A DNA stretch of 64,000 nt, from positions 248,001-312,000 of the forward strand of contig NZ_CP027190.1 in NCBI RefSeq assembly GCF_002970915.1, written 5' to 3'. The notes below the pieces were generated by a model. That model did not search any database. It was not told the DNA's origin and saw only the letters and a list, made by a program, of their open reading frames with translations. How positions within the stretch are numbered: position 1 is the first letter of the stretch; each line of letters begins with the position of its first letter. Below, piece after piece: positions 18,927 to 29,742 of this stretch. Source of the stretch: Lactobacillus sp. CBA3605. Lineage in GTDB: Bacteria > Bacillota > Bacilli > Lactobacillales > Lactobacillaceae. A program made the translations under genes and the position numbers.

Positions 18927-20078
18927 TTACACGCCACGTAATTTATCAAATAGTGAACTTTTTCCATTACCGGCAACTGTTTTACCACTGGCCTTTGCAA
19001 ACGTCTTTAAGGCTTCTTTTTGACCCTTATTGAGTTTGGTTGGCGTTTGAATCATAATCGTGACCCGTTCATCACCAGTACCGTTACCACGTAAACGTGG
19101 TGCGCCCTTGCCACGTAAACGGAACGTGGTGCCAGTCTGCGTACCAGCAGGGATTTTCATCTTAACATCCCCGTGGACCGTCTTAACTTGCACTTCGTCA
19201 CCTAACGCCGCTTGGACGAAATCAATTGGCAATTTAAAGTAAATCGTAGCACCATCCCGTTCGAACTCGTCGCTGGGTTCAACTCGGAAGATAATAAACA
19301 AATCACCGTAAGGACCACCGTTAACTCCGGATTCTCCTTGATTTTGTAACCGCATCTGTTGGCCTTCTTCAACCCCAGCTGGCACCGTTACTTTAATGGA
19401 ATGACTTTGTTCAGTATGACCGGCGCCACCACAAGTTGCACATTTGTCTTTGATTTCTTTACCAGTTCCATGACAAACATCACAGACTTGTTGGCTCATC
19501 ATGCGGCCAAGGGGGGTATTCGTTTGAACTTGAATATAGCCACTCCCTTGACACTTCGAACAAGTCACTGGTGACGTCCCAGGCTTAGCCCCAGAACCAC
19601 CACAAGTTTCACATTGTTCTTCACGGTTATAGGTAATATTAGTTTGTTTCCCAAAAATGGCATCTTCAAACTTCAACGTCATTTCATATTGTAAGTCCCG
19701 ACCTTGTTGCGGTGCAGTCGGATTTGGCCGCCGACTACCGCCACCAGCGTTGCCACCGAAGAATGAACTAAAGATATCTTCGAAACCACCGCCACCGCCG
19801 CCGAAGCCACCGTAACTTTGACCATTGAAACCGCCAGCGCCACCAAAGCCGCCTTGTTGACCGCCCGTTGAGCCATATTGATCATACTGGGTCCGTTTTT
19901 GTGGATCACCTAATGTCTCATAAGCCTCATTGACAGCCTTAAACTTGTCCTCAGCGCCCGCTTCATGATTTAAATCAGGATGATACTTTTTTGAAAGCTT
20001 CCGATAAGCTTTCTTGATTTCGTCCTGACTCGCATCTTTCGCAACACCCAGAACCTTATATAAATCTTGTTCTGCCAT
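18927..20078 (-). CDS. dnaJ: Chaperone protein DnaJ
   Basis: 383 residues. Co-chaperone that stimulates DnaK ATPase and delivers substrates. J domain with HPD at 33-35, Gly/Phe-rich region about 74-130, four zinc-finger repeats ([32 protein letters not shown]), then substrate-binding C-terminal domain. Last gene of the hrcA operon; a hairpin at 20134-20165 separates it from dnaK and may lower its expression. Confidence 0.98.
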   Translation of the reverse strand: MAEQDLYKVLGVAKDASQDEIKKAYRKLSKKYHPDLNHEAGAEDKFKAVNEAYETLGDPQKRTQYDQYGSTGGQQGGFGGAGGFNGQSYGGFGGGGGGFEDIFSSFFGGNAGGGSRRPNPTAPQQGRDLQYEMTLKFEDAIFGKQTNITYNREEQCETCGGSGAKPGTSPVTCSKCQGSGYIQVQTNTPLGRMMSQQVCDVCHGTGKEIKDKCATCGGAGHTEQSHSIKVTVPAGVEEGQQMRLQNQGESGVNGGPYGDLFIIFRVEPSDEFERDGATIYFKLPIDFVQAALGDEVQVKTVHGDVKMKIPAGTQTGTTFRLRGKGAPRLRGNGTGDERVTIMIQTPTKLNKGQKEALKTFAKASGKTVAGNGKSSLFDKLRGV

Positions 20079-20133
20079 TGTAACCTCCTAATGATCCTTG
20101 ATAAAGTCCCATTAATATTAGCATATCTGACAC

Positions 20134-20165
20134 AAAAAGCCAAAGCCGCGCGGCCTTGGCTTTTT
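20134..20165 (-). terminator. Internal terminator between dnaK and dnaJ
   Basis: AAAAAGCCAAAGCCGCG pairs with CGGCCTTGGCTTTTT, one mismatch region, with T-run on the minus strand. Likely partial termination after dnaK. Confidence 0.75.
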
Positions 20166-20182
20166 GTTGCAACCGATAATGG

Positions 20183-22042
20183 TTACTTCTTATCCTTATC
20201 TTTATCTAAGTCTTCGAAGTCACCGTCAACAGTGTTGTCATCACCGTTTTCCTTGCTTTGATCTGCGGCATCAGCAGCACCGCTATCATCGCCTTGGGCT
20301 TGTTGCGTTTGTTGATATAACTTGACTGATAAGTCTTGAACAATCTTGTTCAATTCGTCCTTCTTAGTCTTCATTTCATCAACGTTATTGTCATCTTGAG
20401 CTTTCTTCAAAGCATCACGCGCATCTTGAGCTTGTTTAACTTCGTCGTCAGAAACTTTGCCTTTGAGTTCTTTAAGCGTCTTGTCAGTCGTAAAGATTAA
20501 TTGATCAACTTCGTTCTTCAAATCAACTTCTTCTTTACGCTTCTTATCAGCATCTTCGTTTTCTTTGGCTTCCTTGACCATTTGATCAATTTCTTCGTCA
20601 GAAAGACCCGTTGAACTCTTGATAGTAATCTTTTGTTCCTTATTAGTCCCCATATCCTTAGCGGAAACATTAACAATCCCGTTCTTATCAATATCAAACT
20701 TAACTTCGATTTGAGGAACGCCACGTGGGGCTGCAGGAATATCAGTTAATTGGAAACGACCTAAGGTTTTGTTGTCAGCAGCCATTGGACGTTCACCTTG
20801 CAAGACATGAATATCAACAGCTGGTTGGTTATCAGCGGCCGTTGAGAATACTTGTGACTTGCTAGTTGGAATGGTGGTATTCCGTTCGATTAATTGCGTG
20901 AAGACCCCACCCATGGTTTCAATTCCAAGTGATAACGGTGTAACGTCAAGTAAGACCACGTCTTTAACATCACCAGTAATGACCCCACCTTGAACAGCAG
21001 CACCTAAAGCAACTGCTTCGTCAGGGTTAATTGAATGATTTGATTCTTTACCTGTCCATTTCTCAACGGCATCTTGAACAGCTGGAATCCGAGTTGAGCC
21101 ACCGTTTAAGATAACCACGTCCAAGTCAGCAGTTGTTAAGTTTGCGTCCTTCAAGGCGTTTTCAACTGGAATGCGAGTCTTTTCAACTAAATCAGCAGTC
21201 AATTCATTGAACTTAGCCCGAGTTAAAGTTTGTTCCAAATGCAAGGGACCACTAGCACCGGCTGAGATAAATGGTAAACTGATTTGTGCTTCAGAAACAC
21301 CTGAAAGGTCCTTCTTAGCTTTTTCAGCAGCATCCTTTAACCGTTGTAAGGCCATCTTATCTTGTGCTAAATCAACGCCATTATCAGCCTTGAAACTAGC
21401 TACTAACCAATCAATAATCTTTTGGTCAAAGTCATCCCCACCAAGTTGGGTATCCCCATTGGTTGATAAGACTTCAAACACACCATCGCCTAATTCCAAG
21501 ATGGAAACATCAAAGGTCCCACCACCAAGGTCATAAACTAAGATTTTTTCATCTTTGTCAGTTTTGTCTAAGCCATAAGCTAAGGCCGCTGCGGTTGGTT
21601 CATTGATAATCCGTTCGATATCTAAACCAGCAATTTTACCAGCATCTTTAGTTGCTTGTCGTTGCGCATCATTAAAGTATGCAGGTACGGTTACAACCGC
21701 TTTTTCAACGGTGTCGCCTAAGTAATCTTCAGCAAAACCCTTGATATATTGTAAAATCATTGCTGAAATTTGTTGTGGCGTGTAATCTTTGCCTTCAACG
21801 TTTACTTTGTAGCCAGCTTCGCCCATGTGACGCTTGATTGAAGCAACCGTGTTAGGGTTAGTGATTGCTTGCCGCTTGGCAACTTCACCAACTTGAGTTT
21901 CGCCATCTTTAAATGCAACAACTGATGGGACCGTCCGGCCGCCTTCAGGTGTTGTGATAATTTTTGGTTCGCTACCTTCAAGAACTGCAACTGCAGAGTT
22001 AGTTGTCCCAAGGTCGATACCGATAATTTTATTACTTGCCAT
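20183..22042 (-). CDS. dnaK: Chaperone protein DnaK (Hsp70)
   Basis: 619 residues. ATP-dependent folding chaperone. Actin-like ATPase domain begins [29 protein letters not shown] and [12 protein letters not shown] are the other phosphate/adenosine signatures; EEVDL-linked helical lid follows, with a Gln/Asp-rich acidic tail ending DKDKDKK. The Gram-positive deletion in the first quadrant fits the length. Forty-one bases after grpE. Confidence 0.98.
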   Translation of the reverse strand: MASNKIIGIDLGTTNSAVAVLEGSEPKIITTPEGGRTVPSVVAFKDGETQVGEVAKRQAITNPNTVASIKRHMGEAGYKVNVEGKDYTPQQISAMILQYIKGFAEDYLGDTVEKAVVTVPAYFNDAQRQATKDAGKIAGLDIERIINEPTAAALAYGLDKTDKDEKILVYDLGGGTFDVSILELGDGVFEVLSTNGDTQLGGDDFDQKIIDWLVASFKADNGVDLAQDKMALQRLKDAAEKAKKDLSGVSEAQISLPFISAGASGPLHLEQTLTRAKFNELTADLVEKTRIPVENALKDANLTTADLDVVILNGGSTRIPAVQDAVEKWTGKESNHSINPDEAVALGAAVQGGVITGDVKDVVLLDVTPLSLGIETMGGVFTQLIERNTTIPTSKSQVFSTAADNQPAVDIHVLQGERPMAADNKTLGRFQLTDIPAAPRGVPQIEVKFDIDKNGIVNVSAKDMGTNKEQKITIKSSTGLSDEEIDQMVKEAKENEDADKKRKEEVDLKNEVDQLIFTTDKTLKELKGKVSDDEVKQAQDARDALKKAQDDNNVDEMKTKKDELNKIVQDLSVKLYQQTQQAQGDDSGAADAADQSKENGDDNTVDGDFEDLDKDKDKK

Positions 22043-22083
22043 AAATTAACAAACCTCTTTTAAATAGTTTTTTTGATTTAATA

Positions 22084-22680
22084 TTATTGCGCCACAACAA
22101 CCATCGCTGGTCGTAAGGTGCGGTCTTTAAACATATACCCTTTTTGCAACACTTTAACCACCGTTTCAGCTGGTTGGTCATCCGTTGCGGGTACTGTTTG
22201 AACAGCTTGATGAATAGTCGGATCAAACGTTGCCCCATCAGCTGAGACTTCGGTAACGTTATTTTTCTTCAAGGCTTCTTGTAAATGACCATAAACCATT
22301 TCGACACCCTTCTTCAACTGTTGTGCAGTCTCATCGGTGGCATCGGTGGCTAAAGCCCGTTCCAAGTTATCAAGCACTGGTAACACATCTTTAGCTAAAG
22401 TTTGACCATCATACTTAATAATTGACGCTTGTTCCTTCTTAAACCGATTTCGCATGTTCACAATTTCAGCTTGCGTCCGTAATAATTGGTCATCCTTTTG
22501 ATCTAGTTCTTGCTGCAAAGCTGCGAGTTTTGCATTCGCGGGATCAACCGGCGCTGTCGCCGTATCGGTTTGCGCGTCTGTTTGATCATCAGTTGATGCG
22601 GTTTGCTTAGCTGCGGACTGTGCCGTTTGGCTAGCCATCTGCTCATCAGCTTGCTCGCTAGTAGTTGGTTTTTTTGCCAA
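22084..22680 (-). CDS. grpE: Nucleotide exchange factor GrpE
   Basis: 198 residues from a TTG start (MAKKPTTSEQ). Exchanges ADP for ATP on DnaK. Long acidic/Gln-rich coiled N-terminus, then MRNRFKKEQ, LPVLDNLERAL and the C-terminal beta domain GYMFKDRTLRPAMVVVAQ. A GTG at 22704 would add eight codons but overlaps the hrcA stop and lacks a ribosome binding site; GGGAG lies nine bases before the TTG. Confidence 0.95.
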   Translation of the reverse strand: MAKKPTTSEQADEQMASQTAQSAAKQTASTDDQTDAQTDTATAPVDPANAKLAALQQELDQKDDQLLRTQAEIVNMRNRFKKEQASIIKYDGQTLAKDVLPVLDNLERALATDATDETAQQLKKGVEMVYGHLQEALKKNNVTEVSADGATFDPTIHQAVQTVPATDDQPAETVVKVLQKGYMFKDRTLRPAMVVVAQ

Positions 22681-22700
22681 TGATTTCATCTCCCTGTCCG

Positions 22701-23744
22701 TCACTCATCAAAGTACCGGTAATATTCTAACAGTTTGCGGGCCAGTTCACGCTGGAACGCGCCCATTAAGCCAATCATTCGTGAGTATGGCATGGCGGTC
22801 GGTCCAAGCAAGGCAATCATGCCTTGCCCGTGCCGATCAACATCATACGTTGCGGTAATTAGACTATAGTCTTTCAGCAAATCATTGGTAATTTCGTTAC
22901 CAATTCGTACTTGAATATGCTGACCAGGCGACCCAATCACATTTGCGAGACTGTCGGTCTGATCAAGCAACGAGTACAATGACTGCATTTCCTTAGGATT
23001 CTGCATGGTCGTATAATTAAATAAATTTAATTTGCCACCCACATAAAATCGTTCAGAAGCTGCCTTGGACAATACACTGCCAAAGATATCCAGGAACCCG
23101 TTGGGATTTTGCAAGTACTGCGATAATTTCAACGGAATTTCTTGCTGTAACTTTGACAAGACGTCTTGTAACGGCAGGCCAATCAATTGGTCATCAATGA
23201 AACGGACAACTGGTTCCAGCTCATCACCGGTTAAGTCATTTGGAATTGTAAACGTCTGGTTCTCGACATCGCCGTTATTCGTCACCAAGATCGCCATCAC
23301 TTGATGATTACCTAGTGGAACTAACCGGAAGCCGCTTAACCGACTGTTTTTTAATTCCGGTCGCAGTGTAAACGTCGTATAACTTGTCAATTGTGACAAA
23401 ATTTCCGCCGATTGTGCGACAATCTCATCAATTTTATGAAATTCACCACCCAATGAATGTTGGATGACCTTCAAATCGTTGCCGTCAACTTTTTCAGGCT
23501 TCAAGATATAATCAACATAATAACGATAGCCTTTAATTGACGGAATCCGACCAGAAGATAGATGCGTTTTGACGATTAGACCTAAATCTTCAAGTTGGGC
23601 CATTTCATTACGAATGGTGGCCGAACTAACCTTCATGGGCAGCTCTTGTACTAAGGATTTAGACCCGACCGGGTTACCGCCTTCGGTATAGTCACGGACA
23701 ATAGCCTTCAAAATTAGGCTTTGTCGTTCAGTTAACGTGATCAT
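22701..23744 (-). CDS. hrcA: Heat-inducible transcription repressor HrcA
   Basis: 347 residues. Represses its own operon by binding CIRCE. N-terminal winged helix with SSATIRNEMAQLEDLGLI and SSGRIPSIKGYRYYV, then the GAF-like dimer domain. The ATG at 23744 follows GAGGTG very closely; a GTG one codon upstream is the alternative. Overlaps the CIRCE-containing leader, and precedes grpE with coupling (stop at 22701). Confidence 0.97.
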   Translation of the reverse strand: MITLTERQSLILKAIVRDYTEGGNPVGSKSLVQELPMKVSSATIRNEMAQLEDLGLIVKTHLSSGRIPSIKGYRYYVDYILKPEKVDGNDLKVIQHSLGGEFHKIDEIVAQSAEILSQLTSYTTFTLRPELKNSRLSGFRLVPLGNHQVMAILVTNNGDVENQTFTIPNDLTGDELEPVVRFIDDQLIGLPLQDVLSKLQQEIPLKLSQYLQNPNGFLDIFGSVLSKAASERFYVGGKLNLFNYTTMQNPKEMQSLYSLLDQTDSLANVIGSPGQHIQVRIGNEITNDLLKDYSLITATYDVDRHGQGMIALLGPTAMPYSRMIGLMGAFQRELARKLLEYYRYFDE

Positions 23745-23753
23745 CACCTCTTT

Positions 23754-23780
23754 TTAGCACTTAACTCAATAGAGTGCTAA
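23754..23780. promoter_or_regulatory. CIRCE element (HrcA operator)
   Basis: TTAGCACTT, nine bases, GAGTGCTAA: 8 of 9 positions of each arm pair, matching the consensus TTAGCACTC-N9-GAGTGCTAA with one change. It sits about ten bases downstream of the -10, over the expected transcription start and just before hrcA. Confidence 0.95.
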
Positions 23781-23790
23781 CACAGTTACT

Positions 23791-23819
23791 AATATAACAA
23801 CCTCCTAGGTTAAAGTCAA
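23791..23819 (-). promoter_or_regulatory. hrcA operon promoter
   Basis: TTGACT (23814-23819), 17-base spacer, TATATT (23791-23796) on the minus strand, immediately upstream of CIRCE. Vegetative sigma-A type. Confidence 0.88.
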
Positions 23820-23889
23820 GGGAAGACAAAGTTTTTTAGCAAAATAATTGTTGGACTGCTAATTTAGTCTAGCTAACCACCAAGACCGC

Positions 23890-23915
23890 AAAAAACCTCG
23901 GACCATGGTCCAAGG
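23890..23915 (-). terminator. Terminator after the acetolactate decarboxylase gene
   Basis: Near-perfect palindrome centred on CCATGG (23896-23915) followed on the minus strand by TTTTTT. Twenty bases beyond the 23936 stop. Confidence 0.85.
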
Positions 23916-23935
23916 CTAATGGCAATGATTTCAAT

Positions 23936-24649
23936 TTAGCGTTCTGCCCGATTGATGGCAGAATCAATGGCTTGATTATCAAATGGTTCTTGTAGATAAG
24001 CCAGATTGTCAATTGGTAAATGTACCTTAAAGTCTGCAAAACGTTGAACCTTAACCGTCGCTTGGTCAATTTCAAAACCCAAGACATGCCCACCTAACTG
24101 ATGGTCTTGACTTAAGAAGTGTAAATGAAACCCACCGACTGTCGCCCCCTGAAAAAGCTGTGGCGCAAAGTAGCCAATAATCGTCCCATCGACGGCTTGC
24201 CCTTCAAATTCTGGCTGATGGGCCGTAGCCGCTACCAAAGTCTGATAAGGTGGCTGCTGACGTGGGGCGACCCGCGTCTTGATGTGTTTAAACCGGCCAT
24301 CTACTCGGACTGCTGCAAAAACATTCATTAATTGATAGTCCTTTAACAACTGCTTTTCAAACGCCGCTTGTGTCAGCTCGGCAACAGGACTACTGATCGC
24401 TGGCTTTTCAAAATGAACTGAGGCAAATGGTAACGTTTCGGTCGCCGCAATCTCACGAATCTGGCCGTCTTCGCGTGCTTGATAAGCAGTGCCATTTAAA
24501 ATAATGACCTCACCATCTAACCCATCTAAAGTCCCAATCCCAGTATCACCATGTGTTAACAATTCACCAGCAGTGATCGTCCCCGTATATAACCCTGGCA
24601 CTAATAACCCTAACGTCCCATGTTGAAAAATCGTATTTGTTGCTACCAT
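23936..24649 (-). CDS. budA: Alpha-acetolactate decarboxylase
   Basis: 237 residues. Converts acetolactate to acetoin, diverting pyruvate and sparing acid. The metal site HLHFLSQDHQLGGHV (two His, then His) is present near residue 175, with FASVHFEKP and the conserved acidic region upstream. Follows ribF by three bases, so it is the last gene of the truB-ribF unit; that placement next to flavin metabolism is unusual but probably only transcriptional. Also called aldB/alsD. Confidence 0.94.
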   Translation of the reverse strand: MVATNTIFQHGTLGLLVPGLYTGTITAGELLTHGDTGIGTLDGLDGEVIILNGTAYQAREDGQIREIAATETLPFASVHFEKPAISSPVAELTQAAFEKQLLKDYQLMNVFAAVRVDGRFKHIKTRVAPRQQPPYQTLVAATAHQPEFEGQAVDGTIIGYFAPQLFQGATVGGFHLHFLSQDHQLGGHVLGFEIDQATVKVQRFADFKVHLPIDNLAYLQEPFDNQAIDSAINRAER

Positions 24650-24652
24650 TTG

Positions 24653-25657
24653 CTAGTCCTCCTCATCGTGCACGTTCGCTGCAACAGCTGACCATAATCT
24701 CGGTTTGGCCTGAAACGGGTGACTCGCATAATAAGCCCGAGTCGCCTGTTCATCACTCTTTAGCTGGGTAACTAAACCGGCCGCATCTTCAAACTTCACT
24801 TCGCCACGCATCCGATGACCCCAGCGAATCACTAAAGTTTGGCCGTAAATATCGCCAATAAAATCTAACAAATAAATTTCAACGGTAATCGGCCGATCTT
24901 GACCAAAGGTGACATTGTGACCAACTGAAGCCATCCCCATCACCCACTGTGAGCCAACTTGAACCATCGTGGCATAAATACCAATACCAGGTACTCGGGT
25001 ATTGGTATTATGCGCAACATTTGCCGTTGGAAAGCCCAACGTTCGCCCACGAGCTTCACCGTGAACAACCAGCCCCGTCGTTTCATATTGATAACCTAAT
25101 AATTCATTAGCTTCATCAATTTGACCTAAATCCAGCGCTGTTCGAATCCGGGTCGAACTAATTTTAGCTTGTGCATCAATTTTTTTGGGCACCTCAATAA
25201 TGTCAAATCGACCCTGCGCATAGGAACTTAAAAGCGTCATATTTGCAATCGACGCAGGACCATACGTATAGTCAAAACCAGCAACCACTGTCTCTGCATG
25301 GAGGCCAACAATTAATTGATCCACAAAGACTTGGGGCGGTAATGCCCCGACAGTTGCATCAAAATGTAAAACGTACAATAAATCAACGTCTAATTCTGAC
25401 ATCAAAGCGGCCTTTTGCTCAATGGTCGTCAAATAGCGCACTTGTTGTGGGTCTGTCTTTTGAAAAACAACGGAGGGATGCTGATCAAACGTCATCACTG
25501 CAAGCCGGGCACCTTGTGCTTGAGCTGCTTTTCGTGCCGTTGCCACCACTTGTTGATGGCCCTGATGTACACCGTCAAAAAAGCCGAGTGCCAGAACAAC
25601 TGGCCCAGCTGGAATTTGACCAGTGACATCAGGATAAGTTAAATTAATCACCTGCAT
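24653..25657 (-). CDS. ribF: Bifunctional riboflavin kinase / FAD synthetase
   Basis: 334 residues. Makes FMN and FAD from riboflavin. N-terminal nucleotidyltransferase with LGFFDGVHQGHQQV and SSTRIRTALD, C-terminal flavokinase with GRTLGFPTANVA and ITVEIYLLDFIGDIYG. Follows truB by 14 bases, the conserved truB-ribF pair. Confidence 0.96.
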   Translation of the reverse strand: MQVINLTYPDVTGQIPAGPVVLALGFFDGVHQGHQQVVATARKAAQAQGARLAVMTFDQHPSVVFQKTDPQQVRYLTTIEQKAALMSELDVDLLYVLHFDATVGALPPQVFVDQLIVGLHAETVVAGFDYTYGPASIANMTLLSSYAQGRFDIIEVPKKIDAQAKISSTRIRTALDLGQIDEANELLGYQYETTGLVVHGEARGRTLGFPTANVAHNTNTRVPGIGIYATMVQVGSQWVMGMASVGHNVTFGQDRPITVEIYLLDFIGDIYGQTLVIRWGHRMRGEVKFEDAAGLVTQLKSDEQATRAYYASHPFQAKPRLWSAVAANVHDEED

Positions 25658-25671
25658 GTCAAAAAAACTCC

Positions 25672-26595
25672 TTAATTTACCGAAAACATTTTAAATGGTT
25701 TATAACGTTGTTCGGCCTCACGATAACCATATAGACATTTTAGACTGCCTTGGTAGGTCAATGCAACCAACGTGTCTGCATTAGGGGCTTTTTGTTGGCC
25801 TTCATCAGCCGTTAAAAAGGCCCCATTCCGTACACGTTCCCATTGAGCAGCCGTCAGCGCCACTTGTGGATACTGCGTTAAAGCTCGATCAATGGGTGCT
25901 AATAAGTCATCAGCGGTCCCTGCTTCAACTTGAGCCGCAATTTCTTCAAAAGTAACGGTTTGATCCAGTGTAAAACCACCACTTTTTAAACGCGTTAAAT
26001 CACTCATCACTGCGGGGACGCCTAGCTTTTTTCCAACATCGACCGCCAGAGTTCGAACGTAAGTCCCCTTACTACAAGCCACAGTAAAATAAACCGTCTG
26101 CGTTTTAGTCGTCTCATCATAAGTCGCGGCTTGACGTTGCTTGAAGCTAGCGATTTCAATCTGCCGTTCTGGCCGTGCAACTGTCTCACCATGCCGCGCA
26201 TAATCATACAATCGCCGACCATTCACTTTCACCGCTGAAAACATTGGCGGGATTTGGGTGATGGTACCCGTCATTTGTGCTAAAGCCGCATCAATTTCGG
26301 CCGCCGTAAACGGCTTAGTGATCGGTGTTCTTGCGACCTCTTCACCATCTAAATCTTCTGTTGTCGTCGCAAAACCAAAGGTAATACTCCCTTGATATTC
26401 TTTGCCAGAAGCGACTAAAAACTGTACAACTTTGGTCGCATTACCGATACATATTGGCAACACACCATCTACACTCGGATCGAGGGTGCCAGAATGGCCC
26501 ACTTTTCTAGTTTGATATAATCTACGAATTTTGGCAACGCAGTCAAAACTAGTCAGACCACGGGGTTTATATAATGGTAAAATTCCGTTTGGCAT
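25672..26595 (-). CDS. truB: tRNA pseudouridine(55) synthase TruB
   Basis: 307 residues. Makes pseudouridine 55 in the T-loop of tRNA. NGILPLYKPRGLTSFD at the start, catalytic Asp in VGHSGTLDPSVDGVLP near residue 39, and CSKGTYVRTLAVDVG. AAGGAG ribosome binding site. A terminator separates it from rbfA upstream. Confidence 0.96.
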   Translation of the reverse strand: MPNGILPLYKPRGLTSFDCVAKIRRLYQTRKVGHSGTLDPSVDGVLPICIGNATKVVQFLVASGKEYQGSITFGFATTTEDLDGEEVARTPITKPFTAAEIDAALAQMTGTITQIPPMFSAVKVNGRRLYDYARHGETVARPERQIEIASFKQRQAATYDETTKTQTVYFTVACSKGTYVRTLAVDVGKKLGVPAVMSDLTRLKSGGFTLDQTVTFEEIAAQVEAGTADDLLAPIDRALTQYPQVALTAAQWERVRNGAFLTADEGQQKAPNADTLVALTYQGSLKCLYGYREAEQRYKPFKMFSVN

Positions 26596-26649
26596 TATTT
26601 TTGCTCCTTAAAATTAACTCTGTTCAGTATACCACACCATTTGACCGCC

Positions 26650-26691
26650 AAAAAAGCGTCGCCAATCCACATGGATTTGGCGACGCTTTTT
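26650..26691 (-). terminator. Terminator between rbfA and truB
   Basis: Strong stem AAAAAGCGTCGCCAA/ TTGGCGACGCTTTTT with a loop of about 10 bases; T-run on both strands. Ends the nusA-infB-rbfA transcript. Confidence 0.9.
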
Positions 26692-26707
26692 AAGGTTGAT
26701 GTCTTGC

Positions 26708-27061
26708 TTAATCTTGACGTTTCAAGTTATTAATTAATTGATCAATATGACTCCCATATTGAACGGAATGATCCCGCTCAAAAGTAAGTTCAGGCGTCTT
26801 ATAAATACTGAGACGTGACCCTAATTCACTCCGAATCAGCCCCTTCGCTTTTTCAAGCCCCGCAGCCGTCTTCGCATCATCTGATGCTTTATCAGATAAA
26901 ATACTGTAGTAAATCGTTGCTTGCTGTAAATCTCCCGTTACCGTTACACCGGTAATCGTTAACCCAGCCACGCGTGGATCCCGAACTCGTTTCAATAAAA
27001 TGTCATCGACTTCACGTTGAATCTCTTGCTCTAGTCGACCGACTCGATAATGTTGTGCCAT
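26708..27061 (-). CDS. rbfA: Ribosome-binding factor A
   Basis: 117 residues, single KH-like domain. Late 30S maturation and cold adaptation factor. MAQHYRVGRLEQEIQREV at the start and DPRVAGLTITGVTVTGDL in the middle. 28 bases after infB. Confidence 0.96.
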   Translation of the reverse strand: MAQHYRVGRLEQEIQREVDDILLKRVRDPRVAGLTITGVTVTGDLQQATIYYSILSDKASDDAKTAAGLEKAKGLIRSELGSRLSIYKTPELTFERDHSVQYGSHIDQLINNLKRQD

Positions 27062-27088
27062 CGCTAATGCACCTCCGTTGGCGTCCGT

Positions 27089-29728
27089 TTATTCAACCGG
27101 AACTTCCTTCATGACATAAGCTTCGATAACATCGTTAACACGAATATCGTTATAGTCTTCAATCCGTAAACCTAATTCAAAGCCTTGCTTAACTTCCTTA
27201 ACGTCATCTTTGAACCGCCGTAAGCTGGCTAACTTGCCATCATAAATAACGACGCTATCACGGATAACTCGAACACCAGAATCCCGATGGATAACCCCAT
27301 CAGTGACCATCCCACCACCGATTGTACCAATCTTAGAAACCTTATAGATTTCACGAATTTCGGCTTGACCAGTGATTTTTTCTTCGTAAGTTGGTTCGAG
27401 CATGCCCTTCATCGCACTTTCGATTTCGTCGATTGCGTTATAAATAACTTGATGCAATCGAATATCGACATCGTCAGTATCAGCTTGGGACTTGGCTTGT
27501 GGCGTTGGCCGTACATTGAACCCGATAATGATAGCGTTACTTGCTTCTGCTAAAGCGACATCACTTTCGTTAATGGCCCCAACTGCGGTATGGATAATAT
27601 TGACCCGCACGCCTTCAACTTCAATCTTCCGTAAACTACCCGCTAAGGCTTCCACAGAACCTTGAACATCCGCCTTAATAATGACGTCAACTTCTTTAAT
27701 TTCACCTTGTTTCATTGAATCAAACAAGTTATCCAACGTAACGTGTGCAGTTTGCTTCCGTTCATCCATTAAAGCTTGTTTAGCCCGTTGTTCACCAGCA
27801 TCACGCGCTGTCTTTTCGTCATCGAAGACCACGAAACGATCACCCGCTTCAGGAACATCACTTAACCCAGTAATTTCAATTGGTGTTGATGGAATGGCTT
27901 CTTTCAGACGTCGGCCTTGATCATTAGTCATCGTCCGTACACGACCATAGGTATTCCCAACAACAACTGGGTCCCCAACATGCATCGTCCCTTGTTGAAC
28001 TAACAAGGTTGCTGTTGAACCTTTACCACGATCCAAACTAGCTTCTAGCACTGAACCAGCCGCATTTTGTTTCGGATTAGCTTTTAATTCTAAGACTTCT
28101 GCTTGTAATAAGATCATGTCCAATAATTCATCCAAGTTCTTACCGAATTTAGCTGAGATTTGAACAAAAATCGTATCGCCACCCCAGTCTTCAGAAATTA
28201 ACCCATATTCAGTTAATTGTTCCATGACATGGTTAGGGTTAGCACCCGGCTTATCAATCTTGTTAACCGCCACAATAATTGGCACCTTGGCAGCCTTCGC
28301 ATGATTAATCGCTTCGATTGTTTGTGGCATAACACCATCATCAGCAGCCACAACTAAGACTGTAATATCGGTAATGTCAGCACCACGCGCCCGCATTTCT
28401 GTAAAGGCCGCATGTCCAGGTGTATCCAAGAATGTAATTGGTTTGCCAGCATGTTTGACTTGGTAAGCCCCAATTGCTTGGGTAATCCCACCAGCTTCAC
28501 CAGCGGTAACATGTGTATGCCGTAACTTATCAAGCAACGTTGTCTTACCATGATCGACGTGACCCATAACCGTAACAACTGGTGCTCGTGTTTCTAAGTT
28601 TTCAGTATTGTTGTTTTCATCATCGAAGAACTTATCTAAGTCGGTGACATCCACTTGGACTTTTTCTTGCGCATTGATGCCGTAATCAGCTGCTAAAACT
28701 TCAATCGTGTCCTTATCTAAGGATTGGTTTTGGTTAACCGCAACCCCTAACATGAACAACTTCTTGATAATTTCAGCTGGTTCGCGATGCAAAATTTTAC
28801 CCAAATCTTGGGCATTCATCCCGATTGTATAAATCAACGTTTCTGGCAATGGCCGGTCTTTACGAACTGAAACTGGCTTGTTGCTAACTTGACGAATCCG
28901 TTGATTCTTACGGCTTTGTTTCTTATTACGACGACGATTGTTATTCCCGCCACGATAACGACTATTACTGTTATTTAAACCGCCACCAAAGCGCCCGCTA
29001 CCATTACGGCTGCTGTTATTGTTGTTGCTGCCGCTAGTAGTTCGATTGCTGTTACTGGTCCGATTAGAACTCGTTGTTGAACGGTTACTGCTGGTGTTGG
29101 AACGGTTTGAGCTGGTCGTTGACCGATTTGAGCTAGTTGTTGATCGGTTAGTATTATTGCTAGTACGACTCGAGTTATTCGATGAGCTCCGCGAGTTAGT
29201 CGTACTGTTTGAGCGATTAGCTGAGTTGCCATTGCTCCGGTTAGTGTTATTACTCGTCCGGTTGTTAGTCGTATTAGAACGACTAGCATTACCGTTACTC
29301 CGGTTGCTATTAGTTGTATTTGACCGTGAACTTGATGGCCGTGAGCTAGTTGAACTAGTCCGACTACTGTTGTTACTACTCCGGTTTTGACTACTACTAC
29401 TGTTACTGCTACTATTATTAGTTTTGTTATTATTTCGATTATTATTCAAAGAATCACCACTCTGTTGATGACGCGAGTTGGATTGCTGCTGGTTAGCAGT
29501 TCGTGTCACACTTTTGGCTTCAGTTTTTGAAGCCGGACTGGTTGCCCCAGTCGTTGTAGATTTCGGATTGGTAGCAGTGCGAGCGCCTTTTAATTGCCGC
29601 TCTTCATTGTCACCGAGTGTCGACATATGATTTTTGACGGAGAATCCCAACTGTTGTGCTTGCGCAATCAACTGTTTACTTGGGATATTTAGCTCCTTCG
29701 CTAATTCATAAATTCGCTTTTTCCCCAT
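27089..29728 (-). CDS. infB: Translation initiation factor IF-2 with long Asn/Ser/Arg-rich linker
   Basis: 879 residues. GTPase that brings fMet-tRNA to the 30S subunit. IF2N domain at 1-45 ([17 protein letters not shown]), then a low-complexity linker from about 80 to 275 made almost only of Asn, Ser, Arg, Thr and Gly, then a second N-domain (about 295-350), G domain with [25 protein letters not shown] and NKIDKPGAN, and the C-terminal tRNA-binding domains. The linker holds a heptad run of the type S-T-T-S-S-N-R around residues 195-223. Follows ylxQ by 14 bases. Confidence 0.97.
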   Translation of the reverse strand: MGKKRIYELAKELNIPSKQLIAQAQQLGFSVKNHMSTLGDNEERQLKGARTATNPKSTTTGATSPASKTEAKSVTRTANQQQSNSRHQQSGDSLNNNRNNNKTNNSSSNSSSSQNRSSNNSSRTSSTSSRPSSSRSNTTNSNRSNGNASRSNTTNNRTSNNTNRSNGNSANRSNSTTNSRSSSNNSSRTSNNTNRSTTSSNRSTTSSNRSNTSSNRSTTSSNRTSNSNRTTSGSNNNNSSRNGSGRFGGGLNNSNSRYRGGNNNRRRNKKQSRKNQRIRQVSNKPVSVRKDRPLPETLIYTIGMNAQDLGKILHREPAEIIKKLFMLGVAVNQNQSLDKDTIEVLAADYGINAQEKVQVDVTDLDKFFDDENNNTENLETRAPVVTVMGHVDHGKTTLLDKLRHTHVTAGEAGGITQAIGAYQVKHAGKPITFLDTPGHAAFTEMRARGADITDITVLVVAADDGVMPQTIEAINHAKAAKVPIIVAVNKIDKPGANPNHVMEQLTEYGLISEDWGGDTIFVQISAKFGKNLDELLDMILLQAEVLELKANPKQNAAGSVLEASLDRGKGSTATLLVQQGTMHVGDPVVVGNTYGRVRTMTNDQGRRLKEAIPSTPIEITGLSDVPEAGDRFVVFDDEKTARDAGEQRAKQALMDERKQTAHVTLDNLFDSMKQGEIKEVDVIIKADVQGSVEALAGSLRKIEVEGVRVNIIHTAVGAINESDVALAEASNAIIIGFNVRPTPQAKSQADTDDVDIRLHQVIYNAIDEIESAMKGMLEPTYEEKITGQAEIREIYKVSKIGTIGGGMVTDGVIHRDSGVRVIRDSVVIYDGKLASLRRFKDDVKEVKQGFELGLRIEDYNDIRVNDVIEAYVMKEVPVE
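29060..29146 (-). repeat. Short in-frame tandem repeat inside infB
   Basis: Four near-identical 21-bp units encode the heptad STTSSNR (with an SNTSSNR variant) in the IF-2 linker. Such tracts expand and contract by slippage. Confidence 0.7.
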
Positions 29729-29742
29729 ATCTTCACCCTCCT

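Noticed and set aside
21171..21536. 121-codon plus-strand ORF opposite dnaK
   Set aside because: Shadow of dnaK; composition follows the other strand.
29019..29390. Plus-strand ORF of 123 codons opposite infB, rich in Leu/Arg/Val
   Set aside because: Antisense shadow of the Asn/Ser/Arg linker; no ribosome binding site.
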